Assembly: GCF_003014735.1 (NCBI RefSeq)
Contig: NZ_PYAX01000003.1
Coordinates: 744,001 to 808,000 of the forward strand
Reading direction: 5' to 3'
DNA from: Saccharothrix carnea
Lineage (GTDB): Bacteria > Actinomycetota > Actinomycetes > Mycobacteriales > Pseudonocardiaceae
Length of the DNA: 64,000 nucleotides
In this document: piece after piece, positions 9,147 through 17,945 of the stretch
Layout: each line of letters opens with the position of its first letter
Position numbering within the stretch: the stretch's first letter is position 1
Translations under genes and position numbers: made by a program
The notes under the pieces: generated by a model
Databases searched by the model: none
What the model saw: only the letters and a program-made list of their open reading frames with translations
What the model was told of the DNA's origin: nothing

Positions 9147-9171
9147 CCCACCGTCCGAAGTCGACGGTGGG
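9147..9171 (+). promoter_or_regulatory. Hairpin overlapping the ribosome-binding site of the first YCII gene
   Basis: A perfect 9-base inverted repeat (CCCACCGTC / GACGGTGGG, loop 7) whose right arm overlaps the Shine-Dalgarno GGGAGG (9169-9174) of the GTG start at 9181. Folding in the mRNA would hide the ribosome-binding site. Confidence 0.45.
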
Positions 9172-9180
9172 AGGCCCGCG

Positions 9181-9552
9181 GTGAAGTACCTGATGCTGAT
9201 CTACGGCAACGAGCAGGTGTGGAACAGCGTGGACGCGCAGGAGTTCGCGAAGCTGGTCGCCGACGTGGACGCGTTCAACGCGGACCTGCGCGAGTCCGGC
9301 GAGCTCGTCGACTCGCAGGGCCTGGTGTCCCGCCCGCGGGCGGTGCGCGTGGTCGACGAGGCGCCCGTCGTCACGGACGGCCCGTACCTGGAGGCCAAGG
9401 AGTACGTCGGCTCCTACTTCGTGGTCGACGTCGACAGCGAGCAGCGGGCGCTGGAGATCGCGCGGTCCTACCCGGCCCTGCGCTACAGCCGCGGCCTGGG
9501 CGGCGGGCTCGAGGTGTGGCCGCTGATGGCACAGGGCGGCGGCGACCTTTGA
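9181..9552 (+). CDS. YCII/DGPF-domain protein
   Basis: 123 residues starting KYLMLIYGNEQVW and carrying the diagnostic DGPYLEAKEYVGSYFVVDV. YCII proteins are small ferredoxin-fold proteins, typically encoded next to ECF42 sigma factors as their presumed targets or partners. GTG 9181 is preceded by GGGAGG. The stop TGA 9550-9552 overlaps the TTG start of the sigma factor. Enzymatic role unknown. It is a paralogue of the protein at 24293-24664. Confidence 0.88.
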   Translation: MKYLMLIYGNEQVWNSVDAQEFAKLVADVDAFNADLRESGELVDSQGLVSRPRAVRVVDEAPVVTDGPYLEAKEYVGSYFVVDVDSEQRALEIARSYPALRYSRGLGGGLEVWPLMAQGGGDL

Positions 9553-10805
9553 CCTCCGACCGCGAGCCGGTCGAGCACGTCCTGCGCGCGTTGACGCCAC
9601 GGGTGCTCGGCACCCTCGTGCGCCGGCACGGCGACTTCGCGCGCTGCGAGGACGCGGTGCAGGAAGCGTTGATCGACGCCGCCGGAGCGTGGTCCCGCGA
9701 CGGCGTCCCCGAACACCCCCTCGGCTGGCTCACCACGGTCGCCGCCCGCCGGTACGTCGACCTGGTGCGGTCCGACGCCGCCCGGGAACGCCGCGAGCAC
9801 GCGCTGTTCGACGCCGTGCCGCGCGACGAGCTGCTCGCACCGCCGCCGGACGCCGAGCCCGCGCGTGACGACCTGCTGGAACTGCTGTTCCTGTGCTGCC
9901 ACCCCGCGCTGACCGCGCCGTCGCAGATGGCGCTGACGCTGCGCGCCGTGGCCGGGCTGACCACCACCGAGATCGCCGCCGCGTTCCTGGTGCCGGACAA
10001 GACGATGGGCCAGCGGATCTCCCGCGCCAAGCAGCGGCTGCTGGAGGCGGGTGCCCGGTTCGAGCTGCCCGCCGACCGCGAACGGGCACTCGCGGTCGTG
10101 CTGCACGTGCTGTACCTGCTGTTCAACGAGGGCTACAGCGCCAGCGCCGGCCCCCGGCTGCGCCGGCCCGACCTGACCGGCCAGGCGCTGAGGCTCACCC
10201 GCGAGCTGCACCACCGGCTGCCCGACTCCGGCGAGACCACCGGCCTGCTGGCGTTGATGCTGCTCACGGAGGCACGCGGCGCCGCGCGCACCGACGCGGA
10301 CGGCATGCTGGTCCCGTTGGCCGAACAGGACCGGACGCGGTGGGACCGCGCGGCGATCGCCGAGGGCACCGAGCTGGTGACCCGCAGCCTGGCGGCCCAC
10401 CCGGTCGGCCCGTACCAGGTGCAGGCGGCGATCGCGGCCGTGCACAGCGAGGCGGCCACGGCCGAGGACACCGACTGGCCGCAGGTCCTCGCGCTGTACG
10501 ACGTGCTGGAACGCCTGGCACCCAGCTCGGTCACCGCGCTGAACCGGGCCGTGGCCCTGGGCGAGGTCCGCGGTCCGCGTGCCGCGCTGGACGTCCTCGC
10601 CGAGCTGGAACGCGGCGCTCTCGCCGGCCACCACCGGCTGTTCGCCGTGCGCGCCCACCTCCTCGAACGGGCGGGTGACCTCGCCGCCGCCGGCGAGGCG
10701 TTCCGGGAGGCCGCCCGACTGGCCGGCAACGTCGCCGAGCAGCGGTTCCTCCTGCGCCGGGCGGCCCGCTGCGCGTCCGCCGAAGATTTTTCCGGGTCGA
10801 CGTAG
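9549..10805 (+). CDS. ECF42-type RNA polymerase sigma factor with C-terminal extension
   Basis: About 418 residues. Region 2 is near residues 10-75 (EDAVQEALIDAAGAWSRDGVP), region 4 near 120-175 (GLTTTEIAAAFLVPDKTMGQRISRAKQRL), and a long helical, TPR-like C-terminal domain follows (LFNEGYSASAGP onward). This size and the YCII neighbour define the ECF42 group, in which the extension substitutes for an anti-sigma factor. The TTG at 9549 overlaps the YCII stop. It probably directs transcription of its own YCII partner. A paralogue is at 24661-25938. Confidence 0.88.
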   Translation: MTSDREPVEHVLRALTPRVLGTLVRRHGDFARCEDAVQEALIDAAGAWSRDGVPEHPLGWLTTVAARRYVDLVRSDAARERREHALFDAVPRDELLAPPPDAEPARDDLLELLFLCCHPALTAPSQMALTLRAVAGLTTTEIAAAFLVPDKTMGQRISRAKQRLLEAGARFELPADRERALAVVLHVLYLLFNEGYSASAGPRLRRPDLTGQALRLTRELHHRLPDSGETTGLLALMLLTEARGAARTDADGMLVPLAEQDRTRWDRAAIAEGTELVTRSLAAHPVGPYQVQAAIAAVHSEAATAEDTDWPQVLALYDVLERLAPSSVTALNRAVALGEVRGPRAALDVLAELERGALAGHHRLFAVRAHLLERAGDLAAAGEAFREAARLAGNVAEQRFLLRRAARCASAEDFSGST

Positions 10806-10874
10806 AAATCCCCTCGACGGCTCCGATCCCCTCCCGAGCGGCCCCGTGGGGTGTCGCCGGGAGGAAGGACCAGC

Positions 10875-11564
10875 ATGACCAAGGTGACCGCGCAGCTGTC
10901 GGTGTCCCTCGACGGTTTCTACGCCGGACCGCGCCACGACGGTGCCGGCGACTGGCTGGCGTCGGTGGAGGCGGCGGCGTTCTTCCGCGTCACCCGCTGG
11001 GCGATCAGCGCGATGTCGTGGCGGGAGCGGCAGGGCTTCGCGGGCGGCGAGCGCGACCTCAACTCCGACGTCATCCAGGAGAACTTCGACGCCGCTGGCG
11101 CGTACGTGATGGGTCGGCGGATGGCCGATGGCGGCGAGGTGCCGTGGGGCGAGGAGCCGCCGTTCCGCGCGCCCGTGTTCGTGGTGACCCACCGGCCGCG
11201 GCAGAAGCTGGAGCGCAAGGGCGGCACCAGCTTCACGTACGTCACCGATGGCGTCGCGAGCGCGGTGGAGCAGGCCAAGGCCGTGGCGGGCGGCAAGGAC
11301 GTCGCCGTGGCGGGCGGTGGCTCGCTGGTCCGCCAGGTCCTGGCCGCCGGCCTGCTGGAGGAGCTGGAGCTGCACATCGTCCCGGTGGTCCTCGGCACCG
11401 GCCTGCGCCTGCTGGACGCCGACCTCGGCCTGGGCCACAAGGAGGGCATCGAGCTGACGCCGATCCGCGTCCTGCACGCCCCGGACGTCACCCACGTCCG
11501 CTACGCCGTCCAGGGCCGCGCCCCACTCGTCCTGGACGACCGGGGACGCGGCGACGGGCAGTGA
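10875..11564 (+). CDS. Dihydrofolate reductase family protein (RibD C-terminal domain)
   Basis: 229 residues from ATG 10875, with GGAGGAAGGA upstream. The start VTAQLSVSLDGFYAGP and the segment YVMGRRMADGG are typical of RibD-C/DHFR-like reductases; AVAGGGSLVRQVLAAGLLEELELHIVPVVLG forms the nucleotide-binding part. It probably reduces a small substrate with NADPH. The substrate is unknown; such proteins are often induced by ECF systems like the one directly upstream. Confidence 0.88.
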   Translation: MTKVTAQLSVSLDGFYAGPRHDGAGDWLASVEAAAFFRVTRWAISAMSWRERQGFAGGERDLNSDVIQENFDAAGAYVMGRRMADGGEVPWGEEPPFRAPVFVVTHRPRQKLERKGGTSFTYVTDGVASAVEQAKAVAGGKDVAVAGGGSLVRQVLAAGLLEELELHIVPVVLGTGLRLLDADLGLGHKEGIELTPIRVLHAPDVTHVRYAVQGRAPLVLDDRGRGDGQ

Positions 11565-11573
11565 GAGCGTCCC

Positions 11574-12437
11574 CTAGGACGAGCGGAGCCGGGCGAGGGC
11601 GGCGGCCTCCGCGCTGCCCTCCTCGGCGCTGAACACGTGCACGACCAAGCCCGTCTCACCGGGTGACGCGGGCACGTGCAGCGTCTCGTAGTCCAGGGTG
11701 AGCGGTCCGGCCACCGGGTGCCGCAACCGCTTGCGCCCCGCCGCGCACATCACCACCTCGCCACCGGCCCAGATCCTCCGGAACTCGGCGCTGCGCGCGG
11801 ACAGGTCGGTGATGAGCGCGGCCAGCTCCCCGTCGTCCGGATAGCGCCCGGCGGCGACCCGCAGCTGGCCGACCGCCTCCGCGGCCCGCGGCTCCCACTC
11901 GGGGAACACGGACCGGGCGGCGTCGTCGAGGAACAGGAACCTGGCGTTGTTGCGGTCGCGGCGGCCCGGGTCGGCCAGACCGCCGAACAACTCGGACCCC
12001 AGCTCGTTCCACGCCACCACGTCGAGGCGGTGATCCGTCGCGAACGCCGGGAAGTCGCCCGCCGCGGCCAGGAGCCGCCGCAACAACGGGCTGACGCGGG
12101 CCTGCGGAGCAGGACCCTCCCCGGCGGCGGCCAGGGTCGCGAGGTGCTTGCGCTCCGCCACGTCGAGGTCGAGCGCGCGGGCCAGCGAGTCGAGCACCTC
12201 GGCGGACGGCTGCGTGGCCCGGCCCTGCTCCAGGCGCACGTAGTAGTCCACGCTGATCCCGGCGAGCTGGGCCAGCTCCTCGCGGCGCAGCCCGCGCACC
12301 CGGCGGCGACGTCCCGCGGCGAGCCCGACGTGCTCCGGTGCGACGCGATCCCGGCGTGCGCGCAGGAAACCGCCGAGCGCCCGCCCCACGTCACCGACCC
12401 CGTCGACGTTGTCGCCGCGCACCTCCACGCCTGCCAT
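11574..12437 (-). CDS. MmyB-like helix-turn-helix transcriptional regulator
   Basis: 287 residues. An XRE-type HTH occupies residues about 20-80 (GLRREELAQLAGISVDYYVRLEQG), followed by the MmyB ligand-binding domain (AFATDHRLDVVAWNELGSELFG; a C-terminal LDYETLHVPASPGETGLVVHVF). This family often represses a divergent oxidoreductase gene; here the divergent neighbour at 12535 is a flavodoxin-like quinone reductase, so it is the likely target. Confidence 0.9.
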   Translation of the reverse strand: MAGVEVRGDNVDGVGDVGRALGGFLRARRDRVAPEHVGLAAGRRRRVRGLRREELAQLAGISVDYYVRLEQGRATQPSAEVLDSLARALDLDVAERKHLATLAAAGEGPAPQARVSPLLRRLLAAAGDFPAFATDHRLDVVAWNELGSELFGGLADPGRRDRNNARFLFLDDAARSVFPEWEPRAAEAVGQLRVAAGRYPDDGELAALITDLSARSAEFRRIWAGGEVVMCAAGRKRLRHPVAGPLTLDYETLHVPASPGETGLVVHVFSAEEGSAEAAALARLRSS

Positions 12438-12534
12438 GGATCAAGTATGCGTGGCCCTCGCGGTACCAGGATCGCGGTTCCGCCGGTTGGACCGGGTGCT
12501 GGCTACCCCGCCCGCGCCGCGCGAACGTGATCAC

Positions 12535-13299
12535 ATGACCAGGAAGAAGATCCTCGTGGTGAGCGCACACCCCGAACCGCGGTCGCTCAACGGCACCCTG
12601 GCCTCGTTCGCGGTCGAGGAGCTGCGCGCGGCCGGGCACGAGGTGCGGGTGTCCGACCTCTACGCGATGAAGTGGAAGGCCGCGGTGGACGCCGACGACT
12701 TCCCCGACGACACCGGCGACCGGCCGCTCGACGTGCTGACCGCGCAGGAGCGGGCCACCCTGACGAGCAGGCTGACCGCCGACGTCGCCGCCGAGCAGGA
12801 GAAGGTGCGCTGGGCGGACGCGGTGATCCTGCAGTTCCCGCTGTGGTGGTTCTCGGTGCCGGCCATCCTCAAGGGCTGGATCGACCGCGTGTTCACCAAC
12901 GGTTTCGCGTACGGACCGGCCGTGCCGCCGCCGTACACGGAGGGCGCTTTGGGCGGACGGCGCGCGCTGCTGTCGGTGACGATCGGCGCGCGTGAGTCGG
13001 CGTTCTCCGAACGGGGCGCGCACGGCCGGCTGGCGGACGTCCTCTTCCCGTTGCAGCACGGGGTGTTGTGGTTCACCGGCATGGCGCCCCTCGAACCGTT
13101 CGTCGTGCACGGCTCGGTCGACGTGCCGGCGGCGCGGTTCGCGGCGGCGCGGAGCGAGTACCGGCGCCGGCTGGCCGGTCTGTTCACCGACGACCCGGTC
13201 CCGTTCCGATCGCTCACCACCGACTACGACCGCGACCTGCGGCTGCTGCCGGACCTGGAGCCGAAGGGGACGAACGGCCTCGACCTGCACCTGCGGTGA
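12535..13299 (+). CDS. NAD(P)H dehydrogenase (quinone), flavodoxin-like fold
   Basis: 254 residues from ATG 12535. KKILVVSAHPEPRSLNGTLA is the FMN-binding start of the NQO1/MdaB/KefF family, and LQFPLWWFSVPAILKGWIDRVF is the signature of the second flavin loop. The enzyme reduces quinones or nitro/azo compounds in the cytoplasm. It is divergent from the MmyB-like regulator, which probably controls it. Confidence 0.92.
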   Translation: MTRKKILVVSAHPEPRSLNGTLASFAVEELRAAGHEVRVSDLYAMKWKAAVDADDFPDDTGDRPLDVLTAQERATLTSRLTADVAAEQEKVRWADAVILQFPLWWFSVPAILKGWIDRVFTNGFAYGPAVPPPYTEGALGGRRALLSVTIGARESAFSERGAHGRLADVLFPLQHGVLWFTGMAPLEPFVVHGSVDVPAARFAAARSEYRRRLAGLFTDDPVPFRSLTTDYDRDLRLLPDLEPKGTNGLDLHLR

Positions 13300-13300
13300 G

Positions 13301-13331
13301 CCGTCCCCCGCCGGCGGCCGGCGGGGGACGG
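13301..13331. terminator. Bidirectional hairpin terminator
   Basis: Perfect 13-base stem CCGTCCCCCGCCG / CGGCGGGGGACGG with a 5-base loop between two convergent genes. Confidence 0.65.
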
Positions 13332-13341
13332 CGAACCCGCG

Positions 13342-15354
13342 TTACCGGGTGGTGCAGAGCTTGCCGTTGAGGGAGTACTTCACGGGGTGCACGTTCGGGC
13401 CCTGGTAGGCGCCCACGAACCCGGCCGTGGTCGACTCGCCGGGCGCGAGCGTCGCGGTGTTGGCGACGGTCACCTGGTGGCCGGTCTGCGACCAGGTGGC
13501 GTTCCAGCCGCTGGAGACCTGCTGCCAGCCGGTCGGCCAGGTGTAGGTCAGCGTCCACCCGGCGACGGGCCGCGTGCCGGTGTTGGTGATCTGCAGGTCG
13601 GCGACGAAGCCGTTGCCCCAGTTGGTGCTCTCCTTGTAGGTCACCGCGCACGTCGAGTTGGCGGGGGTGCCGGTGGTGAAGGTCAGCGGCGGCGAGGACC
13701 ACGACACCTTGCCCGCGTTGTCCCGGGCCACCAGGTTGACCGTGTACTGCGTGCCGGGCGTGAGGTTGGCGGCGGTGAACGTGGTGCCGGTCGTCTCGCC
13801 CCACTGCTCGGTGTTCGCGCCGTTGACCCGGTGCACCTCGTACTTCACGCCGGCGGGCGGCGCCGTCCAGGACAGCGCGGCGGTGCGGTCGGTGACCTCG
13901 GCGGCGACCGGGCGGGCGGGCGCGGCCGGTCCGGTCACCGAGCCGTGCGGCTTGAGCACGACGGTGGTGATCGAGTACGGCGGCAGCGTGACCGAGGACG
14001 ACGAGCCGGTGGCCGTCGCGATGCCGGTGTCACCGTTGGCGAAGGTCAGCACGGTCGCGTCGGCGGCGGCCGAGTAGCCCGAGAGCCGCAGGTCCACGGT
14101 CTTGGTGGCGTCCGGGTCCTGGTTGATCAGCATCACGGACAGGCCGCCGTCGGTGCGCCGGGCCGCGTGGCTGCGCACCAACGGGTCGGTGGACGCGGCC
14201 GTGACGAGCTGGTCACCGGGCCGGGCGAACTTCGACACCATCGAGATCGCGTGGTACGGCGCGAACGGCGTGTTCAGCGCGGGCTGGCACACCGTGCCCT
14301 CGGCGTCGCAGTTGCCGCTGGAGAGCAGGCCGTAGTCGTCGTAGTCGGGGTGGCCCGCGATCTCGCGCACCTGACCCATGCCGTTGTGGACGTTCCACCA
14401 GTCCACGTTGAACACGCCGTGGCCGATCATGGTCGCGTAGGCGTCGGCGGCGAACAGCGCGCCCGGCTGGGTGTTGCGGCCGAACGACGTGTTCACCTCG
14501 GTCAGCGCGATGCCGAGCTCCTTGCCCGCCAGCCGGCGCGACTGCTCGCGCACGAGCGCGACCTGGTCCTTCACCCGGTCGGTCTTGGCCAGCACCTGCG
14601 CCGCCGTGTCACCGCCCGGGTACCAGTGGATGATGCCGAAGTCGACCACGGGACCCGCGATGGACAGCACGACCTCGTTCCACGAGCCGCTGTCACCCGC
14701 CGCCGTGATGCCGTCCGGCCACTCGCCCGGCGTGGTCAGCACCGCGCCGATCTTGATGGTCGGGTCGACCGCCTTCATCGCCGTGGCGTAGTCGCGGACC
14801 AGGGTGGCGTAGTAGCGCGGGCTCTTGTCCGGGTGGTGGTCGGCCTCCCAGCCGGAGCCGTAGTGCCCGTTGCCGTAGTTCTCGTTGCCGATCTCCCAGT
14901 ACTTCACGCCGTACTGCTTCTCGACGTTGGCGTACCGCACCCACGCCGCCGCTTCCTCGGCCGTGCCCGTGCCGTAGTTGGCGGTGACGATCGCCTGACC
15001 GCCCGCCCTCCGCACGCCCTTCATGAACGTGTCGAAGTCGGTGTTGGGCGCCACGTAGCCGCCGGGCGCGGTGTGGTCGGCCCAGTGGTAGATGTCCGAG
15101 TAGGAACCGCCCGGGTAGCGCATCGCCTTCACCCCGGCGTCCTTGAGCAGGTCGGCGACCGCGTCACTGCCCAGGTGGGTGTCCCAGATGGCGTGGTTGA
15201 CGCCGGTCGCTGCCTCGTGCACCACCTCCAACCCGGCCCTGGTGTTGACGGTCACGGTGACCGGGGTGTCGGCCGCCTGTGCCGGGGAGATCAGTACGGC
15301 GGGGGCGGCCAGGAGCGCGGCGAGCGCCGGGAGCGCGACGAGACGCGGTCTCAT
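13342..15354 (-). CDS. Secreted alpha-L-arabinofuranosidase-like glycosidase with FN3 and CBM2
   Basis: 670 residues with a signal peptide (residues 1-27, cleavage after AQA). The catalytic (beta/alpha)8 domain has acid/base Glu158 in YWEIGNENYG and probable nucleophile Glu286 in IALTEVNTSFG, a clan GH-A pattern as in GH51 or GH44. A beta domain, an FN3 module (about 475-560) and a C-terminal family 2 carbohydrate-binding module (about 568-670, two Cys, conserved Trp) follow. It acts on plant polysaccharide outside the cell. The CebR-type box 31-44 bases before the start predicts induction by cellobiose. Exact GH family uncertain. Confidence 0.85.
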   Translation of the reverse strand: MRPRLVALPALAALLAAPAVLISPAQAADTPVTVTVNTRAGLEVVHEAATGVNHAIWDTHLGSDAVADLLKDAGVKAMRYPGGSYSDIYHWADHTAPGGYVAPNTDFDTFMKGVRRAGGQAIVTANYGTGTAEEAAAWVRYANVEKQYGVKYWEIGNENYGNGHYGSGWEADHHPDKSPRYYATLVRDYATAMKAVDPTIKIGAVLTTPGEWPDGITAAGDSGSWNEVVLSIAGPVVDFGIIHWYPGGDTAAQVLAKTDRVKDQVALVREQSRRLAGKELGIALTEVNTSFGRNTQPGALFAADAYATMIGHGVFNVDWWNVHNGMGQVREIAGHPDYDDYGLLSSGNCDAEGTVCQPALNTPFAPYHAISMVSKFARPGDQLVTAASTDPLVRSHAARRTDGGLSVMLINQDPDATKTVDLRLSGYSAAADATVLTFANGDTGIATATGSSSSVTLPPYSITTVVLKPHGSVTGPAAPARPVAAEVTDRTAALSWTAPPAGVKYEVHRVNGANTEQWGETTGTTFTAANLTPGTQYTVNLVARDNAGKVSWSSPPLTFTTGTPANSTCAVTYKESTNWGNGFVADLQITNTGTRPVAGWTLTYTWPTGWQQVSSGWNATWSQTGHQVTVANTATLAPGESTTAGFVGAYQGPNVHPVKYSLNGKLCTTR

Positions 15355-15384
15355 AGGACGTTTCCTTCATCGACGGTGATGATC

Positions 15385-15398
15385 TGGGAGCGCTCCCA
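15385..15398. promoter_or_regulatory. CebR-type operator
   Basis: Perfect 14-base palindrome TGGGAGCGCTCCCA upstream of the secreted glycosidase. This is the known CebR box of actinomycete cellulolytic genes. No cebR gene lies in the window. Confidence 0.8.
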
Positions 15399-15468
15399 AA
15401 CTGTGCGGCGCGTCCCGGATCATTGTCAATGACCTGTATCGAAGCGCTTCGCCACCATCGACCGATCG

Positions 15469-15957
15469 GTGGATCCGCACCGGTCCGCAGGCGTCGCCGA
15501 CGAACGCGCGCGGCCGGCCCGGGAGATCCACGACACCGTCGCCCAGGGGCTGACCGGGATCGTCACCCAGCTGGAAGCGGTCGACGGACTACCACCCGGA
15601 CCCGCGCGTTCCCTGCTGGAGATCGCCGCCGACCTGGCCCGCACCAGCCTGGTGGAGGTTCGCCGCTCGATCGGGGCACTGCGCCCCGGGCCGTTGCAGG
15701 ACGCCCGGCTGGGTGACGCCGTGCGGCAGGCCGTGACGACGTGGCGGGAGCAGTACGGCGTACCGGCCACCGCCCGGGAACGGGAGGTGCTGGCGCTGGT
15801 CGCGGAAGGCCGGACCAACCGCGAGACCGCCGCCCGGCTCTACCTCAGCGAGGCCACCGTGAAGACCCACCTGCTGCACATCTACGCCAAGCTGGAGGTG
15901 ATCGACCGCGCCTCCGCGGTGGCCGCCGCCTACCGGCGCGGCATCCTGGACGGCTGA
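15469..15957 (+). pseudogene. Chimera of a NarX-type kinase dimerisation domain and a LuxR HTH
   Basis: 162 residues from GTG 15469. Residues about 15-85 are a HisKA_3 domain (AREIHDTVAQGLTGIVTQLE, with the phospho-acceptor His) and about 98-160 a LuxR/GerE HTH (TAREREVLALVAEGRTNRET ... LYLSEATVKTHLLHIYAKLE). The ATPase domain of the kinase and the receiver domain of the regulator are both absent. In normal loci a kinase gene precedes the regulator gene, so an internal deletion joining both genes in frame explains the structure. The frame is open, so a small chimeric protein could still be made. Confidence 0.75.
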
Positions 15958-15961
15958 CCCG

Positions 15962-16324
15962 TCACACCTCGGCGTCGAACCGCGCGCGGGCCCGTTCGAC
16001 GTCGGCCATGTTGACCGTGCTCCACCGCAGGAGCGCGTCGATGAGGTCCTGCAGGGTCGTGCCCAGCGGCGTGATGCGGTACTCCACGGCGATCGGCCGG
16101 GTGTTCGTGACGACCCGTTCGACCATCCCGTTGCGCTCCAGGCGCCGCAGCGTCGCCGTCAGCGACTTCTGCGTCACGACCGGGATCTCGCGGCGCAGTT
16201 CGTTGAAGCGCAACGGGCGCCCGCACAGCCGGTCGAGCACCTGGAGCGACCACTTGTCGAGCACCTGGTCGAGCAGCTCGCGGTGCGGCGCGGTGATCTG
16301 GGGGCTCTGGGCGGTTTCCTGCAT
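15962..16324 (-). CDS. HxlR-family winged-helix regulator
   Basis: 120 residues from ATG 16324. HRELLDQVLDKWSLQVLDRLCGRPLRFNELRREIP is the HxlR signature, followed by a wing ending VEYRITPLGTTLQDLIDAL. It is smaller than the open frame because the upstream extension has no family similarity. It is divergent from the RidA gene 80 bases away, which is its likely target. Confidence 0.9.
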   Translation of the reverse strand: MQETAQSPQITAPHRELLDQVLDKWSLQVLDRLCGRPLRFNELRREIPVVTQKSLTATLRRLERNGMVERVVTNTRPIAVEYRITPLGTTLQDLIDALLRWSTVNMADVERARARFDAEV

Positions 16325-16404
16325 GACACCTAGTCTCGTTGAAGTTCCCTCCGTGTACCAGGTAGACCTTGGATACCACTCATGACCAGCGTGAAGGAAC
16401 TCCC

Positions 16405-16815
16405 GTGACCGTGCAGCTGCTGTCCCCCGAGGGCATGTTCCAGCCCGTCCCCTACCACCACGTCTCGATCGGCACGGGCAGTCGGCACGTGCACGTCGCC
16501 GGGCAGATCGCACGTGACGCCGAGGGGAACCCGGTCGCGACCGGAGACCTCACCGGTCAGGTCGCGCAAGCCCTGCGCAACACCGCGATCGGCCTGGCCG
16601 GCGCCGGCGCGTCGTTCACCGACGTGGTGCGCCTCAGGTTCTTCGTCACGGGCTGGCGGCCGGACCTGATGGACGCCTTCATGGCGGGCATCGACCGGGT
16701 CGCCGACGAGGTGGGTCTCCCGCGGCCGTTCCCGCCCGCGTCGCTCATCGGCGTGGACTACCTGTTCGAGCCCGACGTGCTCGTGGAGGTGGAGGCGTTC
16801 GCGGTGCTCGACTGA
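16405..16815 (+). CDS. RidA/YjgF-family protein
   Basis: 136 residues from GTG 16405, chosen because AAGGA lies at 16394-16398. HVHVAGQIARDAEGNPVATGDLTGQ and FPPASLIGVDYLFEPDVLVEVEAFAV are typical of the Rid family, which hydrolyses reactive enamine/imine intermediates; this subgroup is often listed as a putative translation initiation inhibitor. It is divergent from HxlR and probably controlled by it. Confidence 0.88.
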   Translation: MTVQLLSPEGMFQPVPYHHVSIGTGSRHVHVAGQIARDAEGNPVATGDLTGQVAQALRNTAIGLAGAGASFTDVVRLRFFVTGWRPDLMDAFMAGIDRVADEVGLPRPFPPASLIGVDYLFEPDVLVEVEAFAVLD

Positions 16816-16822
16816 CGCGGTC

Positions 16823-16846
16823 GCGCTTTCACCACGGTGAAAGCGC
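16823..16846 (+). terminator. Hairpin terminator after RidA gene
   Basis: GCGCTTTCACC and GGTGAAAGCGC form a perfect inverted repeat separated by two bases, directly after the stop. Confidence 0.55.
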
Positions 16847-17209
16847 ACCGACGAGGTCGACGCGGAGCGGTTCGAGGTGCTGTTCAAGGCCGGTGTCGCG
16901 GCCTCGGAGCCGCAGCGCGCGGTGGAATCGCTGCGCGCCGCGCTGGCGTTGTGCCGCGGCACGCCGTTCGCGGACCTGGAGGTGCCGGTGCTCACCGACT
17001 GGGCACGGCGCCTCGCCGAACGCCGGCTCACCGCGGTCGAAGCGCTGTACCAGGCGGAGCTGGCCTGCGGTCTGCACGAGGCGGTGCTCGGCGAACTCGC
17101 CGACCTGGTGCGGGAGCACCCGTGGCGGGAGCGGTTGCAGGACAGGTGCGGCAGCGCTAGCGGTTGGGGCACCATTCCGCAGCACACTAATGGAATAATA
17201 GCAAAATAA
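16832..17209 (+). pseudogene. Remnant of a BTAD/SARP-family regulator
   Basis: The frame carries the bacterial transcriptional activator domain: VDAERFEVLFKAGVAASEP, SLRAALALCRGTPFADLEVP, then LYQAELACGLHEAVLGELADLVREHPWRERL. The N-terminal OmpR-like DNA-binding domain and everything after the first TPR-like repeats are missing, and an in-frame stop sits just upstream. It is a leftover of a much larger activator. Confidence 0.7.
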
Positions 17210-17780
17210 TCGCAGCCCTCACAAAGAAGATCGTGCCGCAACGGAAGAAATGTATTCCCAGCCCCAAATGTTTATGCCGGCGCTTGTGCTGCAGAATCAC
17301 CGTCCAGAGTTCCGCCATCGCGTCGCCGGTCACCGTCTCGACGGAGCGCGATGCCGCCGTACTCGCGAAGTCACTGTAGCCGTCGACCGACTTCAGCGTA
17401 TCACCCCAGTTGAAGACGAAGCGATTAGGTATCTCCTTCTGGTGAACCTGACGCGTCGTACGCCAAGCGGCGACAGCGTTAGTACAGAAAGCGATAGATG
17501 CGACACTCGAGAACATAGCGAGGGCGGCGAAGCCGCGGGTTGCCCAAATCACCCATTCGACCACTCCGGCGCGCTGCAATATAGAATTCGCGATCGGAAT
17601 GGTCGCGGCAAGCAGCGCGGCATCAGCACTCAGCAGTACAGCCGCACGCGAAGAAGTCGAGGACCTGAGACGATCGTAGCGATCTATGTGCCATTGCGCC
17701 ATTCTCAACCTGTCCAACGGGTCGAGATGTAAACCATCACCCTCCGAACTAGCGGCCACCTTACGCGCCCACCTTTCCAT
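17187..17780 (-). CDS. Membrane protein resembling Pycsar/SLATT-type effectors
   Basis: About 197 residues from ATG 17780; an upstream extension is possible. An N-terminal amphipathic part (DRLRMAQWHIDRYDRLRSST) leads into two hydrophobic hairpin helices (AAVLLSADAALLAATIPIANSIL and FAALAMFSSVASIAFCTNAVAAW). A soluble part follows, then a C-terminal hydrophobic helix (FFVRAAIILLLF). This layout resembles PycTM and SLATT membrane effectors, which depolarise membranes on a nucleotide signal; the similarity is a judgement from pattern only. It is divergent from a TIR gene 165 bases away, in a stretch of lower GC than its surroundings. Confidence 0.65.
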   Translation of the reverse strand: MERWARKVAASSEGDGLHLDPLDRLRMAQWHIDRYDRLRSSTSSRAAVLLSADAALLAATIPIANSILQRAGVVEWVIWATRGFAALAMFSSVASIAFCTNAVAAWRTTRQVHQKEIPNRFVFNWGDTLKSVDGYSDFASTAASRSVETVTGDAMAELWTVILQHKRRHKHLGLGIHFFRCGTIFFVRAAIILLLFH

Positions 17781-17945
17781 ATCGCACCCCACTGGCCATA
17801 TCTCCAGGCGAACGATACGACTCCTGCCATACCATAGCGCAAGAGGCTGAACGTGGACTACAGTCGATGCTGCACAGAACAGGCAGGTTGCCACAGCCGA
17901 CCAACGACGTGCGGTGCGGCCGCGGCGCAACGAGGCAGGGCTAAA

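Noticed and set aside
9483-11495. 670-codon minus-strand frame over the ECF42 gene and the reductase gene
   Set aside because: Crosses two unrelated plus-strand genes; GC-rich shadow.
13387-15432. 681-codon plus-strand frame opposite the secreted glycosidase
   Set aside because: Antisense shadow with Arg/Gly/Val-rich composition; the minus strand has a signal peptide, catalytic residues and CBM2.
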